From positions 1 through 24,982 of the IMG/VR virus record IMGVR_UViG_3300045588_000067: 24,982 bases of DNA; one strand, 5' to 3'. The position numbers were made by a program, and so were the translations under genes. The DNA comes from a virus. Positions 1 through 7,274 of the stretch are shown here, in pieces (the stretch's first letter is position 1; every line of letters begins with the position of its first letter). The notes below the pieces were generated by a model, which saw only the letters and a list, made by a program, of their open reading frames with translations, was not told the origin of the DNA and did not search any database.

Positions 1-13
1 CTAATGTTTTCAT
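1..13 (-). CDS. start of a gene running out of the window
   Basis: An ATG on the minus strand at 13 follows the stop of the short fibre gene by three bases and reads Met-Lys-Thr-Leu before the sequence ends. The tight spacing matches the rest of the operon, so this is probably the next late gene. Four codons give no hint of function. Confidence 0.35.
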
Positions 14-16
14 ATT

Positions 17-262
17 TTATATTATTTGAACCCAACCTGTTGATTTATATATGTATAGCCCCTCTGTTGCATCTGTGCAATATACAATTAATCCCACTGG
101 AGGCGTACCTCCTGCGATAGCTGTACGTTGTGCATTAGTCATCCTTGGAAGCAATATCCCTTGTGATGTGCTATTAACTTCCCATATAGCACTTGCATTG
201 TTTCCCGTAATGCCCGTTGCATCTAATTTAACGGGCATCCTTAATATTTTTTGTGTTGCCAT
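17..262 (-). CDS. short tail-fibre-like protein with PRMT motif
   Basis: This 81-residue protein carries the segment GILLPRMTNAQRTAI (residues 35-49), followed by PPVGLIVYCTDATEGLYIY and GWV. That pattern (PRMT..QR.AI, then GL.VY.T, then an aromatic and a GW) recurs in fibre-like and surface proteins of Bacteroidota and their phages. It usually sits just before a C-terminal fibre domain or a chaperone. Here it is almost the whole protein, so this may be a small fibre subunit or a partner that ends the long fibre encoded just upstream. Its ATG overlaps the stop codon of the 639-residue fibre gene by one base (TAATG), which suggests coupled translation. The family resemblance is recalled, not searched. 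The exact role in the virion is inferred. Confidence 0.7.
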   Translation of the reverse strand: MATQKILRMPVKLDATGITGNNASAIWEVNSTSQGILLPRMTNAQRTAIAGGTPPVGLIVYCTDATEGLYIYKSTGWVQII

Positions 263-2181
263 TATAGTGTATATCCGTTAATTAAATCAATGTCACAATC
301 GTTTGTTAGGTTTGTCACATTTTGCAAATAGTTAGTAGCCACATTGCCTTCTATCCTGCAAGTGTATGACGTATTAGCATTGTAAGGTCGCATAAATGTA
401 GCATTTACATTACTGTTAGTGTCTATTTGTGATGAAACAACAAGGTTTCTAAATCTTACTATTTTAGTGTTGGTGTCTAAGTAATATATAGGTACAAATG
501 GTTGTGTACTACCTGTTGCAATATTTGAGTTATAAATAGTCAAGTTGTTAATAAATGTTGCTTTAGGCGAAGCAGAACCGCTTATCATGATTATTGCGGT
601 TGAGGCTATATAAGTAGGGTCTGTGTGGATAATTTTAAATCCATTCCCGTTAATAATTGCACCAGCACCTATCCAGATTAAAAACTTGTCTGCTGATTGA
701 GATGCCACCGTTTTTGTAATGTTGCCTAATAGGTTTAGATTTTTTGTAAACGGATTGCTTGTATTCCCTATAACACCATTCATTGACAATTCACCTAAAT
801 TAAGGTTTTCTAATTCAGATTGTGCAATAGTCAATACTCCAAAATTAAGAATAGAGCCTGACATAATTGTTAGATTCTTACATGCAGATATAGAAAAAAG
901 TCTGAATGATATTGATTTTTGAGTTGAACCATCACTTGCAATGTTTATATTGTTAACAAATATATTGTCAGCTGTAATTGATGCCGTAACGCTGAATGAT
1001 GTCAAATTAGTGTAGCTGTTATCTGTTATTAAGTTTTCAATATATATGTTTTTAACTGTTCCCGTAAAACCTTCAAACGCTGTACTTGCTACTGATGCTG
1101 TGCCTGTAATCTTTAATGTTCCAATCTTATAATTACAACTAGCTATTGCAAATGGATACGCATACCCTTTTATCCCACTTCCATCACCTGTCATGCTTAC
1201 TGTTAGGTTATTACAAGTGAAGTATGCTTGATTTGTCGCTGTGCCTGTTCTGAATCCAAAATTATTAACGGAACTTGTATTAACGCCCATTAAAATCTGC
1301 ATATTGTCAAAAATATACCTATTACCGTTGGTTACGCCTACTGGCGCAGTGTATATGAACCCTCCCTGTGTTGTTTGAGTGTAGTTAGGTACAATAAATG
1401 TAAGATTGTTATTTGTTCCTGTAAATGTAAATAAAGGTCTTGATGTAGGACTTACTGGTACGGCATACACAATTTTTCCTTTGAATAAAAAAGTGATATT
1501 ATCCTTGTTTACGCTTGTTAATAAAGCATGAGTAGTGAATGTAAAATCTCCTACAATTTCAATTGTAATTTGTGCGGTACTACTTGTAGGTATCAAATCC
1601 CAAACTGTTTGAATTAATCTATAAGGCTTATCCTCTCTACCTGCTACACCTGTTAAATCATCTCCTAAATTCAGGTCTACACGGTAATAATTTGGTATTG
1701 CATAAGCTATTGACCTTGCATCAATTTGCGGTTGGATAGCACTTGTAACGCCCTTGACATAGCTTAATTCAGTTAAGCTTGGATAAGTCGCTAAAGGTAA
1801 TGATTCAATATTTTTTGTGGCGTCAAAATGTGCAATAGTTGATGCAGTTGCATCTGAAACAACAATATCAGGAGTTGTAACCGTACCCGTAAAAGTTGGA
1901 CTTGCTATGTCAGCCTTTAAATCTAAAGCAGTTTGAGTATCTGTAGAAATTGGCTTATTAGCATCGCTTGTGTTGTCAACGTTTGGCAATCCTACTAATG
2001 TCTTATCTAATGTTTCTAAACTTGCAGTATTAGTATTATCACCAACATAAACAGTACCTTCGGGCATTTCTGAACTTAGCCCTGCATTGGCAATCATATC
2101 TACAACCGCATCAAATGAGGCGTCCATTTCTTGCGTAGTAATCTTACGCATCACATTGCGCCAATAGGTAATTATTGCCAT
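262..2181 (-). CDS. tail fibre / receptor-binding protein
   Basis: This 639-residue protein begins with a helical segment. Next comes GLPNVDNTSDANKPIST (about residues 84-100), a motif widespread in T4-type and other tail fibres, then ASPTFTGTVTTPDI, another common fibre repeat. The rest is rich in Asn, Thr, Ser and Ile in short beta-strand-like runs, with repeated small hydrophobics spaced as in a parallel beta-helix. That is the usual architecture of a host-binding or polysaccharide-binding fibre. No catalytic motif is evident. It sits at the end of the structural operon, where fibres are expected, one base after the previous stop. An alternative start is the ATG at 2151 (MRKITTQEM). Role in adsorption is inferred from family and position. 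Confidence 0.75.
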   Translation of the reverse strand: MAIITYWRNVMRKITTQEMDASFDAVVDMIANAGLSSEMPEGTVYVGDNTNTASLETLDKTLVGLPNVDNTSDANKPISTDTQTALDLKADIASPTFTGTVTTPDIVVSDATASTIAHFDATKNIESLPLATYPSLTELSYVKGVTSAIQPQIDARSIAYAIPNYYRVDLNLGDDLTGVAGREDKPYRLIQTVWDLIPTSSTAQITIEIVGDFTFTTHALLTSVNKDNITFLFKGKIVYAVPVSPTSRPLFTFTGTNNNLTFIVPNYTQTTQGGFIYTAPVGVTNGNRYIFDNMQILMGVNTSSVNNFGFRTGTATNQAYFTCNNLTVSMTGDGSGIKGYAYPFAIASCNYKIGTLKITGTASVASTAFEGFTGTVKNIYIENLITDNSYTNLTSFSVTASITADNIFVNNINIASDGSTQKSISFRLFSISACKNLTIMSGSILNFGVLTIAQSELENLNLGELSMNGVIGNTSNPFTKNLNLLGNITKTVASQSADKFLIWIGAGAIINGNGFKIIHTDPTYIASTAIIMISGSASPKATFINNLTIYNSNIATGSTQPFVPIYYLDTNTKIVRFRNLVVSSQIDTNSNVNATFMRPYNANTSYTCRIEGNVATNYLQNVTNLTNDCDIDLINGYTL

Positions 2182-2182
2182 C

Positions 2183-2737
2183 TTAACAATTATTTTTTGA
2201 AGGTGTTAAACATTTATTTTGCAAGTCAAATATTATTCTATATTCAATTTTAGCAAGCACATCATTTGCATTTAGCTTGTACCTTAATTCTCCAAACTCT
2301 GACTTATAGATTGCTTGTTTATCGCTCTTAATTGACTTTATCTCAATATCAACAAAATTAACGCCTAGTACATTACGTTGCGCTTGCGTTATTAGCGTTG
2401 TTAAACCTTTGTCTATAATTTCGGTTATGTACTCCGTGCTTGTATTTCGGGCGTAAAGGATTATAGAATTGTCAAATGTTTTTTCGATAAGCTTATTGTC
2501 CCCAAATCCTTTATTATTGTTGTTATTATTGTTTTCAGAAGTAGCATAGTGATAGAGTTCGCATTCAAATGAATCATCGAAAAAAATATGCTCAATGTCG
2601 CCATTTTCGTATATTACTGGGAACGTTTTCCCTTCACGAATAAGCACTTCACTAAGTCCAATAGTGCGGATATTAATGCAACTATTGGCTTTAATGTTAT
2701 CATTAATTATTGAAACTATTTTATTAACTATGCTCAT
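2183..2737 (-). CDS. probable neck or tail-terminator protein
   Basis: This 184-residue protein is not recognised with certainty. It opens with an alternating hydrophobic helix (VNKIVSIINDNI), as tail-terminator proteins often do, and has a beta-rich second half. A run of seven Asn residues (about residues 69-75) forms a flexible insert. Its start overlaps the end of the tail-completion-like gene by four bases (ATGA), and it is followed after one base by the tail fibre. Size and position between capsid connectors and fibre fit a tail-terminator or joining protein, but no diagnostic motif is visible. A search by structure prediction would be the best test. Confidence 0.6.
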   Translation of the reverse strand: MSIVNKIVSIINDNIKANSCINIRTIGLSEVLIREGKTFPVIYENGDIEHIFFDDSFECELYHYATSENNNNNNNKGFGDNKLIEKTFDNSIILYARNTSTEYITEIIDKGLTTLITQAQRNVLGVNFVDIEIKSIKSDKQAIYKSEFGELRYKLNANDVLAKIEYRIIFDLQNKCLTPSKNNC

Positions 2738-3270
2738 TTCAACTGTTTATCTAGTTCGAATAAAAAAATTTCGGTAAACTCGTCAGCTTCATCACTTGTC
2801 ATTTGAAATATGTCATCAAATAATTTTTCCATAAATTCAGCTTTTTGCGCAGCGTTAGGTATTTTTGATTTTGCCCCGTTTGGGTCTGCTTCAAATCCTA
2901 AACAGTATTCTCCATTACTAACCCCGAACTTAAATTGAGATTCCAAGTCGCCTGTAAGCATTAGATTAATATTTTTATTAGTCCGCTTACCTTCGTTACC
3001 CATCATGCTTGTAAGTTTTCTAGGACCGATTCTATGCTTTACCAGTCCTAATCTTGCTCTTAAATATTGAGGGTCATATAATCCAAATTCATCACCGTTT
3101 GAGTTTTTACCCCCACCATCATTAAAAACCCTTTCTTTCACTTTTACTAACATTGAAAGTCCTGCGCTACGTTGTGCTTTATCTATGTAAGTACCCAAGA
3201 TTGAACTACCTAACATTTCGCCCATTAGCGTGTTGTCTAATTGATTATCTGTCTTGGCGGTTACTTTCAT
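2734..3270 (-). CDS. gpG-like virion morphogenesis / tail completion protein
   Basis: This 178-residue protein has a basic N-terminal half containing VKERVFNDGGG and a segment SMMGNEGKRTNKNINLMLTGDLESQF. Phage tail-completion and virion morphogenesis proteins (Mu gpG and HK97 gp10-like groups) typically carry such a 'basic patch, then L.LTG.L..S' pattern. The C-terminus is acidic and helical (FDDIFQMTSDEADEFTEIF). It lies just downstream of the capsid and connector genes. Its ATG overlaps the stop of the preceding 46-residue gene by one base (TAATG) and its end overlaps the next start by four. The family call is moderate: the motif is visible, but it is short and degenerate. Confidence 0.65.
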   Translation of the reverse strand: MKVTAKTDNQLDNTLMGEMLGSSILGTYIDKAQRSAGLSMLVKVKERVFNDGGGKNSNGDEFGLYDPQYLRARLGLVKHRIGPRKLTSMMGNEGKRTNKNINLMLTGDLESQFKFGVSNGEYCLGFEADPNGAKSKIPNAAQKAEFMEKLFDDIFQMTSDEADEFTEIFLFELDKQLK

Positions 3271-3410
3271 TAAGCTACTTTTTTAATGCGTTCGTACGAT
3301 TCAATTTCATCGCAAGCAATCTCTTTTGGCATAGCCACAATTTTACAAAGTGGTAAATTAGTAGTCTTACACCCTCTTTTTCTTGCACCACAACTATTAT
3401 TTATTTTCAT
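3270..3410 (-). CDS. small cysteine-containing protein (46 aa)
   Basis: This 46-codon gene fills what otherwise looks like a gap between two structural genes. The ATG at 3410 overlaps the TGA of the upstream connector gene (ATGA), and its TAA overlaps the next ATG by one base. This double coupling argues strongly that it is translated. The protein is basic, with four Cys residues at 7, 14, 22 and 33 (SCGARKRGCKTTNLPLCK is the core), enough to hold one metal ion or two disulphides. No family is recognised. Its place among head-tail connector genes suggests a minor virion or assembly role, which is inference only. Confidence 0.7.
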   Translation of the reverse strand: MKINNSCGARKRGCKTTNLPLCKIVAMPKEIACDEIESYERIKKVA

Positions 3411-4411
3411 GGTCTTGAATATGTTTGTTGAAATCTTTCATTATTTTTAAAGCACCCGTTTGTAGGTAATACCATATTCTTAAATGATATGTCCATGTAC
3501 TTATTATATTCATTAATATAATGGTCATACATTCCGTTTAGTTCCTCGTTGGTATATTGAGTAGTAAATATGTTGAACCTCTCGGATAGCTTCGTTTCTT
3601 GCACTATTTCAGATAATAATAAATACGCCCAAGCTAATTTGAAACGGTCAATAATAGGCGCAATGAATTCTTCAAGTGAGCATTTTTGATTGAAATCTAG
3701 TATTATGCCCCAAGTGTTTGAAACGCTTGTAATATTCGCCTTTACGTTAGGTTGTTTGCCTACATTAATAGCACCTACACAACTAATCGAATAGCCATTT
3801 ACAAAGCCTGTACTTTGCATTGAACAGTCGTCTTGATAGCTTGCTTGCGTTTGGTTTAATTGAAAATCATTATTGTCATAACATAAAAAATAATTAGGAT
3901 ATAAGTTACCGTTATTTTCAATCTCTAAATCTAAATACACCTCGTTGAATCCCTCTACTAAATCAACGGTAACGGTCTTAATCAATAATCCTTTGTTTAA
4001 GTCGTATATTAAGAACTCCGCACCTGTAACAGTAGTATCAGAATAGCAAGTGAATTGAGTTAATTGAACACGTTCGTATCTTTCTTGTATGCCGTATATC
4101 TTAATACCTACAAAGTCATTGCTTGCGCTATTCATTGTAAGTGTTTGAGGTTGCAATCCGAATTGTAATTGGTCTTTAATAATAGGCATTAAAGCACGTC
4201 TATTAAGTCTGTCAAGTATGCCTTCATTAATCAATAAAGTACACCTTTCTTGAATGTTATCCCAAGTGGCTGAAAATGTCTTATCCTCGGAATTGCTTAT
4301 TTTATCCAAAGATTTTAAGCTTACGCCTGCCATTTGGTTTATCCAAAAATTGCTCCTTGGAGTTCCCGAAGTGCAAGATTTCAAACCTATGTAGTCTTTA
4401 AAAATTCTCAT
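3407..4411 (-). CDS. head-tail connector-like structural protein
   Basis: The protein is 334 residues from the ATG at 4411 (MRIFKDYIGLK). A TTG five codons upstream is possible, but it lies in the terminator stem. The N-terminal part (about residues 1-75) has SGTPRSNFWINQMAGVSLKSLDKI and TWDNIQERC, a layout I associate with connector or neck proteins of Bacteroidota phages. The middle is beta-rich and the C-terminal quarter helical (LAWAYLLLSEIVQ). It is the first gene after the capsid terminator and has its own promoter-like signal, whose -7 box ends three bases before the ATG. Function as a head-tail connector or adaptor is inferred from position. Confidence 0.65.
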   Translation of the reverse strand: MRIFKDYIGLKSCTSGTPRSNFWINQMAGVSLKSLDKISNSEDKTFSATWDNIQERCTLLINEGILDRLNRRALMPIIKDQLQFGLQPQTLTMNSASNDFVGIKIYGIQERYERVQLTQFTCYSDTTVTGAEFLIYDLNKGLLIKTVTVDLVEGFNEVYLDLEIENNGNLYPNYFLCYDNNDFQLNQTQASYQDDCSMQSTGFVNGYSISCVGAINVGKQPNVKANITSVSNTWGIILDFNQKCSLEEFIAPIIDRFKLAWAYLLLSEIVQETKLSERFNIFTTQYTNEELNGMYDHYINEYNKYMDISFKNMVLPTNGCFKNNERFQQTYSRP

Positions 4412-4414
4412 ATC

Positions 4415-4458
4415 CAAAAATAACAAAAGCCACCCCGTAAGAGGTGGCTTTGTGCTAC
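4415..4458 (-). promoter_or_regulatory. GTAGCACAA-N27-TATTTTTG promoter of connector operon
   Basis: On the minus strand, GTAGCACAA (4458-4450) is followed after 27 bases by TATTTTTG (4422-4415), a full match to the Bacteroidota -7 consensus TAnnTTTG. The same pair at nearly the same spacing occurs before 6421, before 21420 and at 15348-15304. The start codon at 4411 begins three bases after the box, so the transcript would be leaderless or nearly so. The terminator of the capsid gene occupies the spacer, so capsid transcription ends and connector transcription restarts at one place. Promoter activity is inferred. Confidence 0.6.
4426..4451 (-). terminator. intrinsic terminator after the major capsid gene
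   Basis: AAAGCCACC (4426-4434) is perfectly complementary to GGTGGCTTT (4443-4451), with an eight-base loop. On the minus strand the stem is followed by TTTTGTTATTTTTG. It lies about 35 bases past the capsid stop codon and would end or attenuate the scaffold-capsid transcript, keeping capsid mRNA above that of the connectors. Confidence 0.8.
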
Positions 4459-4487
4459 TTTAGTATAATTTGAACTAACAAAACAAA

Positions 4488-5570
4488 TTATTCAGCAGTT
4501 GCGGTATAACGAAGTAAGCCATTAGAACCAGCTAAGTCGTCATAAGTACCATAAGCATCAGTAGGAACTACATAAACGCCTGCATTGGCTGACAATCTTA
4601 ATAAGAATTTATCCTCACAAGTATCAAATTCAAACTTGGCATCATACATAAGATTTGGAATTACTGTATCTGGAATTGTAAACATTGTAGCTGCTCCAAA
4701 AGTACCTTCAAAAGCATCAACATATTTATTCCAAGACATGAATTGCGCTGAACCTTCGCCCATAACGATCAATTCATTTGCACCAACAATAGTATTAACA
4801 GCTTTGTCGACAAAAAACTTATAATCTTGCGAAACGCTAGAGAAGTCAACACCGCTATTTTGTAAGCCGTATTTGTTTGTTCCTAGGTCGAATTTCTCAA
4901 AGTTGCCTTTACCAATAATGATAGGCGTTCCGTAAAGTTCATTTTCTGTGAAGTCAGAAAGTAAAGTTTGGAACCCTTCAAAAATTGGTGCACCTGCAAC
5001 AATACCAGTCGCACCTGCCGAGATTACAGGGATAGAAGTTGTTGTTGCTACTCCTGATCTTGCATTAATACCAAATGAATTCGATAATTTAGTTACTACA
5101 GCTTCGTTAATTTTAGTTCTTAGAGCGTTTTGAGCATTTAAGATTCTCTTTGTAACCTCTCTTAGATTATACGGAACAGGTAGTCCCGCTACGGCTGAAG
5201 AAGCTTCTTCACAGAATACTCTGATTTCATCCATACCCAAAGAAATATCTACCTGAACATATATATCCAATAGGGTATTATCTTCAATATATTCTACAGG
5301 GTCTCCAGCTACACAGTCAGCTGTAGTTTTTACCTTATCTTTAGTCATACGAGGCATATATTTAATGCGAGCCTCTTTTATGTGACCTTTATTATTTCTG
5401 CCATAAATATCAATTATTTCAGCAGATTGGTTTTCAGGTTGTGATAATGCTAAAGTAGCACCCACTGGAGTTTGTTTAGATTGAGGGTCATTAAGACCTA
5501 CAACCATTTCTAAACCTGTTAATATTGCAGGACATACACCTGCTACGTTGAAATCAATTCCTTGTGCCAT
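4488..5570 (-). CDS. major capsid protein (HK97-fold type)
   Basis: This 360-residue protein is directly downstream of the scaffold-like gene and upstream of a strong terminator, the usual setting of a major capsid gene. It has the expected size. Regions typical of capsid proteins of Bacteroidota phages include the N-terminal MAQGIDFNVAGVCPAIL, the acidic long-helix region LREVTKRILNAQNALRTKI (spine-helix-like, about residues 135-155) and a C-terminal beta-rich domain with TPIIIGKGNFEKF and LRLSANAGVYVV. No protease gene or delta-domain cleavage site is obvious. The ATG at 5570 is two bases from the scaffold stop, implying coupled expression. The assignment rests on context and general composition, so is strong but not proven. 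Confidence 0.85.
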   Translation of the reverse strand: MAQGIDFNVAGVCPAILTGLEMVVGLNDPQSKQTPVGATLALSQPENQSAEIIDIYGRNNKGHIKEARIKYMPRMTKDKVKTTADCVAGDPVEYIEDNTLLDIYVQVDISLGMDEIRVFCEEASSAVAGLPVPYNLREVTKRILNAQNALRTKINEAVVTKLSNSFGINARSGVATTTSIPVISAGATGIVAGAPIFEGFQTLLSDFTENELYGTPIIIGKGNFEKFDLGTNKYGLQNSGVDFSSVSQDYKFFVDKAVNTIVGANELIVMGEGSAQFMSWNKYVDAFEGTFGAATMFTIPDTVIPNLMYDAKFEFDTCEDKFLLRLSANAGVYVVPTDAYGTYDDLAGSNGLLRYTATAE

Positions 5571-5572
5571 AA

Positions 5573-6421
5573 TTATAATCCGTTTGATTGTTTAGCTTTT
5601 GCTAAGTTTTGAGCAAAAGTGTTATTAATTGGTTTTGTTGCTTGCGCTTGCGCTTGTTGAGTAACAACAGGAGGCGTAACGGTTGCAACGTGCAATAGAT
5701 TTTTTTCTGCAAGGGCTTTTTGAATACCTGTTTTGATGTCCAAATCGGTAACATCTAAACTTTCGTCGGATAGTCTTTTTAGCTTTAATTCGCCATTTTG
5801 TAAAACAACTTTAGCATCTTTAGATTTGAAGAAATCTGATACGGCTTGCTTAGCAAGCGTTCCACGATATTCTGAAGGGATACTTTCGCTTATTTTATGT
5901 TGGTTAATAAAACTTGACATGTTCCAATCAATCTCTTTATTAATAGATTGGTTTACTAGGTCAATGTTTGCCGATTTAAAGCTTTCAACTTGGTTTGATA
6001 ATTCTGAAATCTTTGATTTATATTCTAAGTCTAAAGCTTTCATTTTTTCATCATTGCCACTTGCTTTTGTTTTTGCTTCGATAAGCTTATTAGCTTCATC
6101 CGTTAATTTTGATATTCTTTTGAATGTTTTAGGTTCTGAAGCCTTTAGTTCGTTAATCTGTTCATCACTTAGTCCAAGCCCTTTGAAAGCCAAAGTCAGT
6201 TCTTTGTCTGTCGCATCGGCAAACTCACTAAAGAATTTTGCTTTGATGTCGGGGTTGTTCTTCGCTTCGTTGGCAGTTAGTAAACCACTTTCAAAAGTCT
6301 TAGCCAATTCTTCATCTATTTCAATAGTTGCAGTTAGGCTGATAAGTTGTTTCAATGATTCATTTGCTGAATCTGTTCCCACTTTCGTGGCTAAGGTTGT
6401 AATAAGTTCTCCTAATAACAT
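5573..6421 (-). CDS. scaffolding-like capsid assembly protein
   Basis: From the ATG at 6421 the protein has 282 residues. It is highly charged and helical, with coiled-coil character in the middle (TDEANKLIEAKTK to LSNQVESFKSANID) and a Gln/Ala-rich tail (VVTQQAQAQATKP), then AQNLAKAKQ. Low complexity, charge and position just before the capsid gene are the marks of scaffolding proteins, which guide procapsid assembly and leave. An in-frame ATG at 6487 would add MYIKKLISLLYLEK, but the promoter-like -7 box TATATTTG at 6459-6452 lies downstream of it. For that reason I prefer 6421. The gene is divergent from the island on the other strand, with which it shares a 91-base promoter region. Confidence 0.75.
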   Translation of the reverse strand: MLLGELITTLATKVGTDSANESLKQLISLTATIEIDEELAKTFESGLLTANEAKNNPDIKAKFFSEFADATDKELTLAFKGLGLSDEQINELKASEPKTFKRISKLTDEANKLIEAKTKASGNDEKMKALDLEYKSKISELSNQVESFKSANIDLVNQSINKEIDWNMSSFINQHKISESIPSEYRGTLAKQAVSDFFKSKDAKVVLQNGELKLKRLSDESLDVTDLDIKTGIQKALAEKNLLHVATVTPPVVTQQAQAQATKPINNTFAQNLAKAKQSNGL

Positions 6422-6451
6422 AAGGACAGTTTTTTGTTTAGTTAATTTTTC

Positions 6452-6496
6452 CAAATATAAAAGGGATATTAATTTTTTTATGTACATTTGTGCTAC
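6452..6496 (-). promoter_or_regulatory. GTAGCACAA-N28-TATATTTG promoter of scaffold-capsid genes
   Basis: GTAGCACAA (6496-6488, minus strand) is followed after 28 bases by TATATTTG (6459-6452), a full match to TAnnTTTG. The predicted transcript would start near 6447 and have a leader of about 26 bases before the ATG at 6421. No TTG-like -33 element is seen at the usual distance. The GTAGCACAA element overlaps the -7 box of the opposite promoter. Confidence 0.6.
6483..6490 (+). promoter_or_regulatory. -7 box of the plus-strand island promoter
   Basis: TACATTTG matches the Bacteroidota -7 consensus TAnnTTTG and lies 23 bases before the first ATG of the island (6513). It is the only full match in the intergenic region on this strand. 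A clear -33 TTG is not visible at 17-23 bases upstream. The box overlaps the GTAGCACAA element serving the opposite strand by three bases, so the two promoters probably cannot be fully occupied together. Confidence 0.5.
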
Positions 6497-6512
6497 CTTG
6501 TTAATCTTAAAT

Positions 6513-6758
6513 ATGGGATATAAAAATAAAAATAATAGTACGGGTAAGAATAGGATTTGCTCATATATTAATGATGCTTCATTGCTATTCTTAGACGCTC
6601 AAAGTAAGGGGCTTACAAGATATAGAAGCGAAAGTGTTAGGCGAATGATTAACGAGCATATGCTTTGCGAAAATTTGACTGGAAAAACAGTTTGGCAAGT
6701 AATTAAAGATAATATTGAATTAAGAAAAGAAATTTTAAAATTAAAAAGATATGAATAA
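6513..6758 (+). CDS. small helical protein, first gene of island
   Basis: This 81-residue protein starts at the ATG at 6513. The frame stays open far upstream, but that part is antisense to the scaffold gene and lies before the promoter. The N-terminus is basic (MGYKNKNNSTGKNR). It is followed by a helical region (DASLLFLDAQSKG, RSESVRRMINEHM) and a charged helix at the C-terminus (NIELRKEILKLKRYE). It could be a small DNA-binding or regulatory protein, but no motif proves it. It overlaps the methyltransferase start by eight bases (ATGAATAA), so translation is probably coupled. Function unknown. Confidence 0.6.
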   Translation: MGYKNKNNSTGKNRICSYINDASLLFLDAQSKGLTRYRSESVRRMINEHMLCENLTGKTVWQVIKDNIELRKEILKLKRYE

Positions 6759-7272
6759 ACACCCTTGGAATAGCGAATATGCAGTAAGTTCACTTATTGC
6801 TGAATTGATTAAGATTAAATCATGCACTAATGTTTTGGAAATTGGCGTTTTTCAGGGACAAACAGGGCTTGCGATGATTAACGCATTGCCTAAAAATGGC
6901 TCTTACACGGCTCTTGACATTACAGAAGAAAACTATACCACTGATTTTAAAACTAAGCTAAAGAAACACACTTCTTTAATTGGTAATAGCTTGGATTTGT
7001 TGCATACATTACCCAATAGAAGCGTAGACTTAATATTTATCGATAGCGTTCATGAATATGCGCACCTTAGCAAAGAGTTCAAAATATGTGAGAATATCAT
7101 TAAGCAAAATGGATTGATTGTACTACATGATTCTATCTTGTTTGTTGGCGTTGCTCAATTTGTGAAGGAGTTGAAAAATAATAAAGGATTTGAAATCTTG
7201 ACTTTAGAAACTCCAGAGGAGGGCGACCGGACCCCTAGTGGCTTAACAATTATTAAATGCTTATATCCGTAA
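6751..7272 (+). CDS. class I SAM-dependent methyltransferase (Methyltransf_24-like)
   Basis: In this 173-residue protein SAM motif I is VLEIGVFQGQTG (residues 28-39). An acidic residue ends the second strand (ALDITEE, D56). VDLIFIDSVHEYAHLSKEF (92-110) and GLIVLHDS (121-128) complete the pattern. The 'FIDs.HeY......D/E......L...G.ivlHD' arrangement is that of Methyltransf_24 and cephalosporin-hydroxylase-like O-methyltransferases, which often act on sugars or small phenolics near glycan loci. The length is short but complete for the core fold. It sits in the island with a second, FkbM-type methyltransferase. Methylation of host or phage glycan is inferred from that pairing; the substrate is unknown. 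The next gene begins two bases after the stop. Confidence 0.8.
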   Translation: MNKHPWNSEYAVSSLIAELIKIKSCTNVLEIGVFQGQTGLAMINALPKNGSYTALDITEENYTTDFKTKLKKHTSLIGNSLDLLHTLPNRSVDLIFIDSVHEYAHLSKEFKICENIIKQNGLIVLHDSILFVGVAQFVKELKNNKGFEILTLETPEEGDRTPSGLTIIKCLYP

Positions 7273-7274
7273 TT

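Noticed and set aside
719-922. Plus-strand open frames inside minus-strand structural genes
   Set aside because: These and similar frames on the opposite strand are shadows without suitable composition, spacing or coupling.
1309-1316. TATTTTTG (minus strand) inside the tail fibre gene as a promoter
   Set aside because: There is no GTAGCACAA at 27-28 bases and no gene start nearby, so it is likely chance.
6421-6487. Longer N-terminus for the scaffold protein from the ATG at 6487
   Set aside because: It would start upstream of the predicted -7 box and adds an atypical hydrophobic, Lys-rich segment. It remains possible but less likely.
5733-6512. Long plus-strand open frame upstream of the first island gene
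   Set aside because: It is antisense to the scaffold gene and its composition (Ser/Leu/Phe-rich) is that of a reverse-complement shadow. The promoter box and a better-placed ATG at 6513 mark the real gene.
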